Shown here piece by piece: positions 8,989 to 17,570 of a stretch of 64,000 nt of DNA. Below the pieces are notes generated by a model that saw only the letters and a program-made list of their open reading frames with translations, had not been told where the DNA came from and made no database searches. The stretch's first letter is position 1; each line of letters starts with the position of its first letter. The stretch comes from Paulinella micropora (Eukaryota > Cercozoa > Imbricatea > Euglyphida), in assembly GCA_009731375.1 (NCBI GenBank), contig BJOX01000217.1, forward strand, positions 26,435 to 90,434, given 5' to 3'. The translations under genes were made by a program, and so were the position numbers.

Positions 8989-11900
8989 ATGAGCCAATTC
9001 AAAAGTTTATTAGGCCTTAATGAGCTAGCCGTCGATAGTCTAAATATACTTAACTTAGACTTAACTAATACAAACATAGTGGGCTTAAACACAGATAGAG
9101 TGCCAGAAGATGCAGACCCCGTAAATCTCTACTATACTGACGGGCGATTTGACACACGACTGGCTAGCAAAAGCACGTCGGACGTTAAAGAAGGAAGCCG
9201 TTTATACTACACAGAGCAACGAGTGAGGGATAACGACGAGGTTAAAGCCTCAACTCAACACCGTTCTAATACAAGTAATCCGCATCAAACCAGTTTATAC
9301 AATTTGATAGACACAAACATATCAGCACAAGCGGTCGGCCAATACTTAACTTACAACGATGTTGATGGCAAATGGAGGAATACTTACCTCGGGTCAATTG
9401 ACACTCTCTCCGATGTAGTCATTACAGCACCAATCGCAGCGAACAGTTATCTAACATATAATACTGTCAACTGGGTCAATAAAACCTTTCCGATAAATGT
9501 TGATGAATTCGGCAATATTAATATGGGCGGATTTAAGAATATAACAGGAGTAAATTTACTAAATACCAAAGATGTAGATGATTGGATAACAGAACACGAG
9601 GCAAATAATGCGAAAGTGTCTGCGGATGGTTCAATTAATACACACAGCGATGTTTTAATTACAGGCACACCCTCAGATAACCAATTACTCATTTATTCAA
9701 CTGGACAATGGCGAAATGTTGCTTCACCTTTTCTGAGATTGGACGGAACAGCAAGCATGACGGCAGGATTAAATATGGGAGGATTTGCGATTACAAATGT
9801 CGGCAATGTTGATGGTGTTGATGTTTCCACCCTCGACACTTCTGTTGTTAAACTAACAGGAGACCAAATCATAGCAGGCAATAAAAAATTTACATCAACA
9901 ATAGAAGTGCGGGGCGCCACAGCTCCAACCGCTTTTGATGGTATCGGCATTGCCTTCGATACGGCGACAAATATAGGAATGATTACGGCACAAAAAATAG
10001 CAACCGCGGCTTATTATCCAATACAAATAACTGGCTCGTATGTGGAGTTATACGCAGGTAATAATGTAATCGCGACCGCGACTGGCACTACACTATCTTT
10101 GAACAACAGAAAAATAACGAATTTAGCCACGCCGACAGCAACGACGGACGGAGCGACAAAAGGGTATGCTGATACATTGGACGGACAAAATGTGAAACTA
10201 ACAGGAGACCAAACCATAGCAGGAACTAAAACATTTAGCGATAAAATAACGATAGCGCAGGATAAACCATTAATTATGGGAAGGACAACACGAGGATTAG
10301 CGGCATACACGGGAGGATTAGAGTTATATGGGACATCAGGTGTAGCGGGGCCGCACATACAGGCATTTACAACAGCCGACCCTAATTACCCTTGTTTTCA
10401 ATTAATTAATAATGGACATAACAATTTAGCATTGAAATTTGATTGTTATTGGGACGGAGCATCTAATGATAAGTCAAGTTCTGCTACTTCAAATTTTATG
10501 ATAGCAAAAGGCACTAATCTCCTTTTTCAATATGCGTCAGGAGTAGCGGTGGGCAGTAATATAACCTTTAATACCGCATTAGATATCAATAGCACATCGG
10601 GCTTATTAACAACAAAGGCAATAACGGCCAGCGGATTAATAACGGCAAATGCGGGAGTATCTACAACCACTTTGACAACGAGCGACAACGTTGTAGTAGG
10701 AGCAGGAAAAAGTCTTTTTATTGATAGAAGTGGGGCGACAATAGCAAATAAACTGGTTTTATGGGATGGAGGCACTCCGTCGGCTACGGCTTTTCTCGGC
10801 TTTGGTGTTGCTAGTCAAACATTGATTTATAATGTCAATGCTTCAACAGATAGCCACGTATTTTATTATGGAGGCTCAAATGAATTATTCAGAATTAACA
10901 ACACAGCGATTACGGCGACAAAATCAATAATAGCAAATGGAGGCTTAAATATGAATAGTCAAAGTATTACAAATGTAAATCAACTAAATGGTAGGACTGT
11001 CTCAACTCTATTTAGCGAACACGATACGAACACGGCGAAAGTGTCTGCGAGTGGCTCAATTGATACTCATAGCGATGTTATTATTACAACTCCTGCGAAT
11101 GGTCAATTATTAACATACAACGGCTCAAACTGGGTAAATTCTACTGGGGCTTTATCTTTCCTTGCTTTATCGGGTGGAACAATGACGGGCGATGTTAAAC
11201 ATGGGGCTTCTGCTTTTACTCTATATACAGCCCCGCAGACTATGACAACCAACTCCGCCCCGTCTCCTTTTGTTGCTTCGGCTTCAAATGAATACAACCC
11301 CGCTTATTATGCTTTTAATGCTAGCCAAAACGACTACTGGACGACAGCCATTTATTACAACGACACGACAGGGGTATACAATAGAACGCCAGCAACAACG
11401 AACACATGGGGAGGCACACCATACACAGGCGAATATATAAAAATTGATTTAGGGGCAATTTACAAAATAAAATCTTATTATGTGAGGTCTTCGTCTGCTA
11501 ACTTCATCGAAACTACCCCGTCTATATGGTATGTGGGGACAAGTAGCGACAACATAACATATACTTTATGGGATAGCAGGAGCGGGGAGGCGTGGGCAAG
11601 TCAAACGACAAAGACATACACCCCCGCTTCAAATGCTACCGCTAGATATATTATTTTTATCGTAAATAAGACGGGGAGCGGCGGAACTTCATTTAGAAGC
11701 CAGCCCCGTATAGCAAGTTTGTATTTTGATTATGAGACATTTAACTATGATATAACCGATGTTAGAAATATCACGGGATACTCATTAACGACGAGCGGAA
11801 CCATAACAGCCAGCGGATTGATTACGGCTAATGCTGGATTAACTGGAACCACATTAACGGCTAGCGGATTGATAACAGCGAATGCTGGGCTTGATATGAA

Positions 11901-12942
11901 AAGTCAGATTATGTCAAATTTAGCCACTCCATCGGCTTCAACGGACGGAGCAAATAAAACTTATGTGGATACATTAGACGGGCAGAACGTAAAATTAACT
12001 GGAACACAAACAATAGCAGGAACAAAGGAATTCAGCGGAATATTAGCGACTTCATTAGGTGTCCCGTGTATAATTGGCAGAAACACAAAGGGGACGGCCG
12101 CAACAGGTGGATTAGAATTATATGGAACAAACGGCAATATGAATGGTCCGCACATACAGGCCTTCGTAAATACTTCTGTTTATCCAACATTTCAATTATT
12201 GAACTGGGGGCAAGACAATATCAATTTGTATTTTGATTGTTATTTTAATGGAACAAATATCCTTTCATCGGACACAGGCTCAAACTTTCAAATAGCGAAA
12301 TACAATGACAAACTCAGTTTTAATTACAAATCAGGAGTAGCACTGGGAGGAACTGTGGCAATGAGTGAAGCAGTGAATATAAACACAGCTGGACTATTAA
12401 CGGCGAATGCTGGAATAAGCACAACAACGACGACTGCGAGTGGAGTGATAACCGCAAATGCTGGTATTTCTTCCGCTCAAAGTATTACAATGACTAATTC
12501 AGGCTCTCAACTTTACTTTTCGGACGGCACGACAGCAACTTGCGGGATAAGGTGGTCTGACGATAACCACGGAGTATTCTGTCAAAGAAATGCTAATTAT
12601 ATGATTATTAGAGAGTATGGCGATATACACTTTCAAACAACGGGCTCTACTTGGCGAGCACAGATGAATTCAAACGGTTTTTATGTACCGTCTCAGGGTG
12701 CTTCAACTTCTGTCCAAATAGGTATGTCAAGGTCTGGTTTTCCAAATGAACCAATGATTTTAATAAGGTCAGGTAATAATGCTAGTAATCGTGGTTTCAT
12801 TGGTCATAGTGGCTCACAGCTTTATACTTGGAATACTTCAAATACAAATGGCGAACCTTCTGGAGGATATAACTATATGGCAGTCGGAGGCGGTTGGGGA
12901 TACTCGTCGGATAGGAGATTGAAGGCGGTTTTTAAATATTAG
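8989..12942 (+). CDS. Giant receptor-binding fiber with discoidin-like domain (main frame)
   Basis: A 1317-residue fiber-like protein. It has repeated units of the type KLTGDQTIAGTKTF and TASGLITANAG, as in trimeric beta-rich phage and viral fibers. Residues ~740-917 (nucleotides 11210-11740) look like an F5/8 type C (discoidin) galactose-binding domain: NPAYYAFN, YWTTA, GEYIKIDLG, then W, GTSSDN and a closing beta strand. The end reads YSSDRRLK, the start of an S74-type intramolecular chaperone, but the frame then breaks at ~12930 and stops. The remainder continues one frame over at 12943-13289. Likely role: host attachment, with trimerisation and self-cleavage by the chaperone. Confidence 0.8.
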   Translation: MSQFKSLLGLNELAVDSLNILNLDLTNTNIVGLNTDRVPEDADPVNLYYTDGRFDTRLASKSTSDVKEGSRLYYTEQRVRDNDEVKASTQHRSNTSNPHQTSLYNLIDTNISAQAVGQYLTYNDVDGKWRNTYLGSIDTLSDVVITAPIAANSYLTYNTVNWVNKTFPINVDEFGNINMGGFKNITGVNLLNTKDVDDWITEHEANNAKVSADGSINTHSDVLITGTPSDNQLLIYSTGQWRNVASPFLRLDGTASMTAGLNMGGFAITNVGNVDGVDVSTLDTSVVKLTGDQIIAGNKKFTSTIEVRGATAPTAFDGIGIAFDTATNIGMITAQKIATAAYYPIQITGSYVELYAGNNVIATATGTTLSLNNRKITNLATPTATTDGATKGYADTLDGQNVKLTGDQTIAGTKTFSDKITIAQDKPLIMGRTTRGLAAYTGGLELYGTSGVAGPHIQAFTTADPNYPCFQLINNGHNNLALKFDCYWDGASNDKSSSATSNFMIAKGTNLLFQYASGVAVGSNITFNTALDINSTSGLLTTKAITASGLITANAGVSTTTLTTSDNVVVGAGKSLFIDRSGATIANKLVLWDGGTPSATAFLGFGVASQTLIYNVNASTDSHVFYYGGSNELFRINNTAITATKSIIANGGLNMNSQSITNVNQLNGRTVSTLFSEHDTNTAKVSASGSIDTHSDVIITTPANGQLLTYNGSNWVNSTGALSFLALSGGTMTGDVKHGASAFTLYTAPQTMTTNSAPSPFVASASNEYNPAYYAFNASQNDYWTTAIYYNDTTGVYNRTPATTNTWGGTPYTGEYIKIDLGAIYKIKSYYVRSSSANFIETTPSIWYVGTSSDNITYTLWDSRSGEAWASQTTKTYTPASNATARYIIFIVNKTGSGGTSFRSQPRIASLYFDYETFNYDITDVRNITGYSLTTSGTITASGLITANAGLTGTTLTASGLITANAGLDMKSQIMSNLATPSASTDGANKTYVDTLDGQNVKLTGTQTIAGTKEFSGILATSLGVPCIIGRNTKGTAATGGLELYGTNGNMNGPHIQAFVNTSVYPTFQLLNWGQDNINLYFDCYFNGTNILSSDTGSNFQIAKYNDKLSFNYKSGVALGGTVAMSEAVNINTAGLLTANAGISTTTTTASGVITANAGISSAQSITMTNSGSQLYFSDGTTATCGIRWSDDNHGVFCQRNANYMIIREYGDIHFQTTGSTWRAQMNSNGFYVPSQGASTSVQIGMSRSGFPNEPMILIRSGNNASNRGFIGHSGSQLYTWNTSNTNGEPSGGYNYMAVGGGWGYSSDRRLKAVFKY

Positions 12943-13289
12943 AATGTGGCGATTGTTGCGAGAAATTACTAAAATTAAACTGCTGTTCGTATTATTGGAA
13001 AACAGATGAGAAGAAAGAAAAAAAGAATTGCGGTTTTATTGCTGATGAAGTTAAAAAAATATTTCCAGAGTTTGTTGAGACTACTGGTATGAAAATAGGC
13101 GACGATGAAAACATAGAAGGAATAGAATATACAAGTTTTATACCAATTCTTGTAAGTGCTTTTCAACATATGGCGGAAAAAGTGATTAATTTAGAAAAAG
13201 AAAATAAAGCTTTACTTAATATACTTCAAGACCAAGCGAATTTAGTAGCAGAAATCCGAGCAGAAGTATTTGATAATGCCTCCGCCTAG
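12943..13289 (+). CDS. S74-type intramolecular chaperone end of the fiber (frameshifted)
   Basis: In another frame directly after the 1317-residue ORF the sequence continues with CGDCCEKL, NCCSYY, CGFIADEVKKIFPEFVE, YTSFIPILVSAFQHM and a Leu/Glu coiled coil, ending DNASA. GFIA-EV...P and the final coiled coil are hallmarks of the Peptidase_S74/intramolecular chaperone domain that trimerises and cleaves fibers. Only the ATG at ~13089 opens part of it, so it most likely belongs to the upstream gene and was separated by an indel near 12920-12940. The end overlaps the next gene by 14 bases. Confidence 0.75.
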
Positions 13290-13623
13290 ATTACACCCCC
13301 CGCCACCTATTATTGATATGGCAGATGGCGAGATGACACCAGAGTTGAAGAACCGCGTGCTTGATGTCCAAATTAAGCAGGAAGAAAAAAAAATTGACCA
13401 CGAATACGAGGACAGCTGGGATTGCTGTTTGACTAAGCGAAAAACCGACAGCCGTCTTATTAAATACTTATTTCAAATGGGTATCATTATCGCCATCATC
13501 ACCCTTTGTATCGTGAGACTATCAGAAAAGAACTTACCTTGTGAGGTTGCTAACACGTACGTCGGTATTTTGACACTACTTATCGGCATCTGCCTTCCTT
13601 CGCCTTCTAGTTCAAAGAAGTGA
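13276..13623 (+). CDS. Single-pass membrane protein of the fiber cassette
   Basis: 115 residues from ATG 13276. It has a Pro-rich N-terminus (PPPRLHPPPPIIDM), a charged helix, a WDCCLTKRKTDSR motif, a membrane segment (YLFQMGIIIAIITLCIV) and a second hydrophobic stretch (YVGILTLLIGICLP). The homologue in E2 (40978-41337) is about three-quarters identical by eye and sits in the same place after its fiber relic. The start overlaps the fiber end, implying coupled expression. A role in anchoring fiber or in an inner-membrane function is inference. Confidence 0.75.
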   Translation: MPPPRLHPPPPIIDMADGEMTPELKNRVLDVQIKQEEKKIDHEYEDSWDCCLTKRKTDSRLIKYLFQMGIIIAIITLCIVRLSEKNLPCEVANTYVGILTLLIGICLPSPSSSKK

Positions 13624-13839
13624 GCATTCAAACGAATAGATTTTATACCAAGAGCTATCACCCGCACAGATTAACGGAATGGCTTCATCAAAACTAACAC
13701 ACCAATCACTCATCGGCTTATACACACATCCCTTTTGGATACAATAAAGACGACTTTCATTTTTTTTCTCGCTGACCCGCGAATAGAAATCACAGGCAGT
13801 CCGAGCGGAAATATTAATTAATAAAAAGTTTATGAACAT
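13612..13839 (-). CDS. Secreted or membrane Cys-rich small protein (antisense)
   Basis: From ATG at 13839: 75 residues with a hydrophobic start (MFINFLLINISA) like a signal peptide or anchor, then RTACDFYSR-SEKKNES and about six further cysteines, with DEAIPLICAGD near the end. E2 encodes a clear homologue at 41339-41596, also antisense and also right after the membrane gene. The 3' end overlaps the membrane gene and the 5' end overlaps the next plus-strand gene, so the pair shares an extremely compact divergent start region. No known family recognised. Confidence 0.7.
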   Translation of the reverse strand: MFINFLLINISARTACDFYSRVSEKKNESRLYCIQKGCVYKPMSDWCVSFDEAIPLICAGDSSWYKIYSFECSLL

Positions 13840-14227
13840 TAGTATAGGCGACATCATGACGGACTATAAATATCAGCGGATTATTTTTCTGAGTAATGAT
13901 TTTCCAGGCGGAGTCAATGGTAGCAAGACCTTCGACAAAAACATTCAAATGAACTTTACACCAACAAGAATGAATGTTAAGTTTATTCACTATATGAACG
14001 ATTTGAACGAAACGAAAACAAAAATCCTTCATATGGACCGTATTGGAATTATAGGCACATTCGCCGATAGCAACACCGCAAACATTTCCAATCTTAGCTA
14101 CAACTTAGGTATTATTAATTGGACCGACGGGCAATACAGTTTTAGAGTGCTTAAAACGGACAATGGCAATATTGAGACTGACGCACTTGGAGGAAGAATT
14201 GTTATTTGTTTAGAATTTCTCGGGTAG
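13832..14227 (+). CDS. Small beta-rich virion-type protein, unknown
   Basis: 131 residues from ATG 13832, or 123 from the ATG at 13856 (MTDYKYQRI). The alternation of hydrophobic and polar residues (IIFLSNDFPGG, NVKFIHYMND, GIIGTFADS, GRIVICLEFLG) suggests a beta sandwich. Followed directly by a GGGGCCTGCTCCCC hairpin. No family recognised. Its position among virion genes suggests a minor structural protein. Confidence 0.6.
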   Translation: MNISIGDIMTDYKYQRIIFLSNDFPGGVNGSKTFDKNIQMNFTPTRMNVKFIHYMNDLNETKTKILHMDRIGIIGTFADSNTANISNLSYNLGIINWTDGQYSFRVLKTDNGNIETDALGGRIVICLEFLG

Positions 14228-14242
14228 GGGCCTGCTCCCCCT
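14226..14242 (+). terminator. GC-rich hairpin after the 131-residue gene
   Basis: GGGGCCTGCTCCCC starts at the stop codon, followed by CTACGACCCCGCC and an A/T-rich run. Related hairpins follow the stops at 15474 and near 18415. They stand out against the AT-rich element and may mark transcript 3' ends. Confidence 0.4.
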
Positions 14243-14299
14243 ACGACCCCGCCAGTAAAATAAAAAATATATTTTTCTATATATAAGTTTTTTGAGGTT

Positions 14300-14330
14300 G
14301 TAGGAGGTTTTTTGAAAAAAAAGCTCTTAC
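14300..14330 (+). promoter_or_regulatory. Start-adjacent hairpin of the ATPase gene
   Basis: TTTTTTGAGGTT precedes GTAGGAG, a T-run/A-run, and CTCTTAC, which ends exactly before the ATG at 14331. The arms pair with one G-T wobble. The same architecture precedes the capsid, spike and lipase genes. ATATAT lies about 20 bases upstream. Confidence 0.6.
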
Positions 14331-15128
14331 ATGGAAAAAATTAATGATATACGAGTTAGACCAGTTAAGCAAAACGGAGATGGCGACAAGTTGGCAAAAG
14401 GATATAAGTTGTTTGATGAACCGTATGCCAATATATTTCTTCTCGCTCGCAAGAAGAGTGGCAAGACGACAGCACTGTTTGAAATCCTGAAACGAACAAC
14501 GGACAAAAAGACCCGTATTGTTATTATAGCCAGCACGATACACAAGGACCACATTTACAAAGAAATGGTTAAGCACTTCAAGAAGAAGGGAAACCCGATG
14601 GCGATATATACATATTTGAAAACGGACGGGTATAGTGTGATTGATTACGAATTAGACAAGCTCAATAAACCCGATGAAGAGCAAGAAGGAGAAGAAGAAC
14701 CAAAGCCGAAGTTTCTTTATTTTGGAAAAGAAGAGAAGCAGGGGCAAGCCCCCGCACCCCCGAGACAGTCTAAGTATCAAACTCCCGAAGTCGTGTTCGT
14801 CCTTGATGACCTTGGAAGTGGCCTAAGGGATAAGTCAGTGAGCGACCTGTTGAAGAAAAATAGACATTATAAGTCAAAAGTGATTATGAGCTCGCAGTAC
14901 CTTAACGACTTACGACCCGAGGCAATTAAACAGCTGGACTATCTCCTTATTTTTCCTGGACAGAGTGTTGATAAAATAGAACTCGTGTATAAGCATCTGG
15001 ACCTTGGCTACGACCTTGAATACTTCATTGAAAAATACCACGAGGCGACAAAAGAGCGATTTAACTTTTTGTATGTTGACGCTGTATCGGACGAGCTAAG
15101 GCAGAATTTCAACAAAAGGTTTTTGTAA
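14331..15128 (+). CDS. FtsK/HerA-type genome-packaging ATPase
   Basis: 265 residues. Walker A is ARKKSGKTTAL near residue 40 and Walker B is VVFVLDDLGSG near residue 160, followed by a sensor-like SSQYLNDL. This is the A32-like packaging motor found in PLVs, virophages, Polintons and giant viruses, which pumps DNA into the capsid. A Lys/Glu/Pro-rich insertion (EEQEGEEEPKPK to QAPAPPRQS) separates the Walker motifs and contains another GC-rich GGGGCAAGCCCCC run. A start-adjacent hairpin precedes the gene. Confidence 0.9.
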   Translation: MEKINDIRVRPVKQNGDGDKLAKGYKLFDEPYANIFLLARKKSGKTTALFEILKRTTDKKTRIVIIASTIHKDHIYKEMVKHFKKKGNPMAIYTYLKTDGYSVIDYELDKLNKPDEEQEGEEEPKPKFLYFGKEEKQGQAPAPPRQSKYQTPEVVFVLDDLGSGLRDKSVSDLLKKNRHYKSKVIMSSQYLNDLRPEAIKQLDYLLIFPGQSVDKIELVYKHLDLGYDLEYFIEKYHEATKERFNFLYVDAVSDELRQNFNKRFL

Positions 15129-15162
15129 TTTTATATTATTTATTTTTTTCTATACAATATAG

Positions 15163-15474
15163 ATGCCAGTTTCACCAGTGATTATTTCACAACCAGCGGG
15201 ATACAATATCGGATACAATCCTTCACCTGTCAAAATGCCACAGAAAGGAGGAAAGAAGAAGGGAAAAAAGAAACAAACAGGAGGCAAAGTCAACTGGAAA
15301 AAAGTCGGACAAGCGATAATGGATGCTAATAGGTTCATCAAGAAGAATCAATTGATTTCAAAGGGTGCTACTTTTCTGAGCGATGTCGGAGTGCCTTATG
15401 CCGATCGTGTAGCTAGAGCGGCGGCAAAACAAGGGTACGGCAAGCAACGAGGAGGAGCCGTTAAGTTTCGTTAG
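15163..15474 (+). CDS. Small basic core or cement-like protein
   Basis: 103 residues. A Pro-containing N-terminus is followed by a very basic tract (KGGKKKGKKKQTGGK), then a helix (VGQAIMDANRFIKKNQLIS) and an amphipathic end (GATFLSDVGVPYADRVARAAAK). The composition suits a DNA-condensing virion protein or an amphipathic membrane-active peptide such as those of adenovirus cores, but I see no family-defining motif. Preceded by TTATTTTTTTCTATACAATATAG, matching the presumed late promoter. Confidence 0.55.
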   Translation: MPVSPVIISQPAGYNIGYNPSPVKMPQKGGKKKGKKKQTGGKVNWKKVGQAIMDANRFIKKNQLISKGATFLSDVGVPYADRVARAAAKQGYGKQRGGAVKFR

Positions 15475-15476
15475 CA

Positions 15477-15500
15477 GGGGCCTTCGTCCCCCGCACCCCC
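15477..15500 (+). terminator. GC-rich hairpin after the small basic protein
   Basis: GGGGCCTTCGTCCCCC begins a few bases after the stop, followed by GCACCCCC. Similar in shape and position to the elements at 14226 and 18418. Confidence 0.4.
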
Positions 15501-15561
15501 TTCTGTGTGTTAGATATTAAACTAAACTTTCTATTATTTTTTTTCTAATAATATATACAAT

Positions 15562-16776
15562 ATGAAGACCAAAACTCGTGGAGGGAAAAAACTTAAACAA
15601 CGGCCGCCGAGGATATACAGAACCAAAGACGGCCGACCATACATCAAAGTGAAAGGCAAACGAGCATATCTCAACTTTGGCGAGAAAACGAATGACCTTT
15701 CAACACTCCAAATCGTTAAACTATTTTTGAAATATGTGAAAGGGGACAATAAAACAAAGAATAAACGAAAGCCGAAGGAACGAATAGTTAAGTCCGAATT
15801 TGACCGTCTTGAATACGAGAACCGCAACCAGATACAAAACAACCTGCTGAAAAAATATGAACTAATACACGAGCAGGAAGAAAAGGAAAAGAAGTTAAGA
15901 GAACAGGCAGAAGATGATAAGAAAAGAATAGAGAGGAAGGAGAATGCGGAAATTAAAGAAAGACAAGAAGAATTAATTAGGGAGGCGAAAAGAGAGCAAA
16001 AACTTATAGAGGATGTAAAATTTGAACAAGATAGAAAAAACAATTTGATGTTATTACCACCGCCGCAGTTTCACCCTCAATACATACAAGCACCACCACA
16101 AGCACCACCACAAGCACCACCACTACCCCAAGCCCCACCACAAGCACCACCACAAGCACCACCACTACCCCAAGCCCCACCACAAGCACCACAAGCACCA
16201 GAAGAAAAACAGATGGCTTTGAAAACAAAAGAAGAGAGAAAGGCTGAAAAGGAATTAAAAGAAAAATATATTGAATTAATGAAGGAAGCGGGCTTTAAAA
16301 TGAGTTTTATTAAAAGCTTGACTAAAACAGAATTTGACAAACTTGGTAAAGGAATAGAGAAAGCGATAGCCGATGCCAAATCAGCAGAAGAGCAGAAAGA
16401 ATTGGCAGAACAATACAAAAAAGAATTAGAAGAAGAAAAAAAGTATGCGGAGGCCCAAGCGAAATACTTTGAAATTAAAGATAAAATAACATTCATCTCA
16501 GCTGGTTTAAGAAATGATTACAAGTATCCGAAGTTGGATATACCAAAAACATTAGGACCTGCTTTGGAAGCAAAAATGATAGCTGATGGCAAACCACTAC
16601 CGAAAAAGGTTAAAGGAAAACACACGACAGCGGGTATGGCAAAAGTTATAGTAGATGAGGGGAATGATTTAGCAATAGACCAGAATGAAATGAGAAAGAA
16701 ACTCGCTGATTATTTGGGAATAAACCAAGCTGGTGCTGGGGCAAAAACGATGGAGGAATTAATACACAAACTTTGA
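15562..16776 (+). CDS. Coiled-coil protein with PPQAP repeats
   Basis: 404 residues. The basic N-terminus has YRTKDGRPYIKVKGKRAYLNF. Then come a long Glu/Lys coiled coil (~110-165), a Pro-rich repeat of the type QAPPQAPPLP (~173-210), a second charged helix region and a globular C-terminus (GPALEAKMIADGKPLPKK, DYLGINQAGAG). It lies between the core-like protein and the protease in the virion cluster, so a scaffold or internal virion protein is plausible. The Pro-rich repeat at nucleotides 16087-16200 is nearly perfect at DNA level. No family recognised. Confidence 0.6.
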   Translation: MKTKTRGGKKLKQRPPRIYRTKDGRPYIKVKGKRAYLNFGEKTNDLSTLQIVKLFLKYVKGDNKTKNKRKPKERIVKSEFDRLEYENRNQIQNNLLKKYELIHEQEEKEKKLREQAEDDKKRIERKENAEIKERQEELIREAKREQKLIEDVKFEQDRKNNLMLLPPPQFHPQYIQAPPQAPPQAPPLPQAPPQAPPQAPPLPQAPPQAPQAPEEKQMALKTKEERKAEKELKEKYIELMKEAGFKMSFIKSLTKTEFDKLGKGIEKAIADAKSAEEQKELAEQYKKELEEEKKYAEAQAKYFEIKDKITFISAGLRNDYKYPKLDIPKTLGPALEAKMIADGKPLPKKVKGKHTTAGMAKVIVDEGNDLAIDQNEMRKKLADYLGINQAGAGAKTMEELIHKL

Positions 16777-16827
16777 ACGATAGCAAAAATTAAGAAATAT
16801 TTGAAGAAGGGTAAATACAAGAAAAAA

Positions 16828-17562
16828 ATGAAGAAGAAGGATTATGTAAATAACTTAGTAACTGAAATGAGATTTGACCCAAATATTAAAAATCAAGTTT
16901 CAAATAATCTCGGTATTCAACCAACCGAGGAAGCAACCCCCACAACAGATGTAGAGAAAGTTCAACCAACCCCCACAGCCGAGGTAGACATCATTCAACC
17001 ACAAACACAAAATGAGAAAGATATAAATCCAGGGGTCGTAGGGGGTGGAAGCCCATACAGAGGTTTAATGACTGATGAAATAGACAGTATTATGAAATAT
17101 GATTGGTATTTGGGGACAGTAGCCAGCGACGAAATAAACAAATTGAATCCAGAAAAAAGAAAGAAGTATGGATTTATTATGAACTTAGATAAGTCTAGCC
17201 AACCAGGCTCACATTGGATTGCTGTTTGGGTTGACCTGATTAAAGACGACTCTATTGAAATCTACGACCCGCTCGCACTGTATAAGCCGACTGAGCTATT
17301 TCTACGCCAAATGAAACAACTTATTGAAAAGAGTAAGCCGAGCACATACCTGCTTATAAAGGTTAATCAAGTTAAGAACCAAAGCGACACAACGGATACC
17401 TGCGGATGGCATAGTATTAGGTTTCTTAAAGAAAGAGCTAAGGGAAATCGCTTTAAATTTGCTAGCGGTTGGACTGATTTGAAGGAAAAAGAAGCGGAGG
17501 AGTTGAAATCCCAGAATGGGTATGGTTTTGATACATATATATATAAAATATTTATCTGCTAA
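16828..17562 (+). CDS. Adenain/Ulp1-like maturation cysteine protease
   Basis: The likely start is ATG 16828; the frame is open from 16801. The N-terminal ~80 residues are polar. The C-terminal domain has the catalytic order of C5/C48 proteases: GSHWIAVWVD (His), EIYDPLA (Asp), and NQVKNQSDTTDTCGWHS (oxyanion Gln and nucleophile Cys). It is expected to cleave virion precursors during maturation, as in adenovirus, virophages and Polintons. The penton gene follows after 8 bases. E2 has no recognisable equivalent. Confidence 0.85.
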   Translation: MKKKDYVNNLVTEMRFDPNIKNQVSNNLGIQPTEEATPTTDVEKVQPTPTAEVDIIQPQTQNEKDINPGVVGGGSPYRGLMTDEIDSIMKYDWYLGTVASDEINKLNPEKRKKYGFIMNLDKSSQPGSHWIAVWVDLIKDDSIEIYDPLALYKPTELFLRQMKQLIEKSKPSTYLLIKVNQVKNQSDTTDTCGWHSIRFLKERAKGNRFKFASGWTDLKEKEAEELKSQNGYGFDTYIYKIFIC

Positions 17563-17570
17563 TATATACA

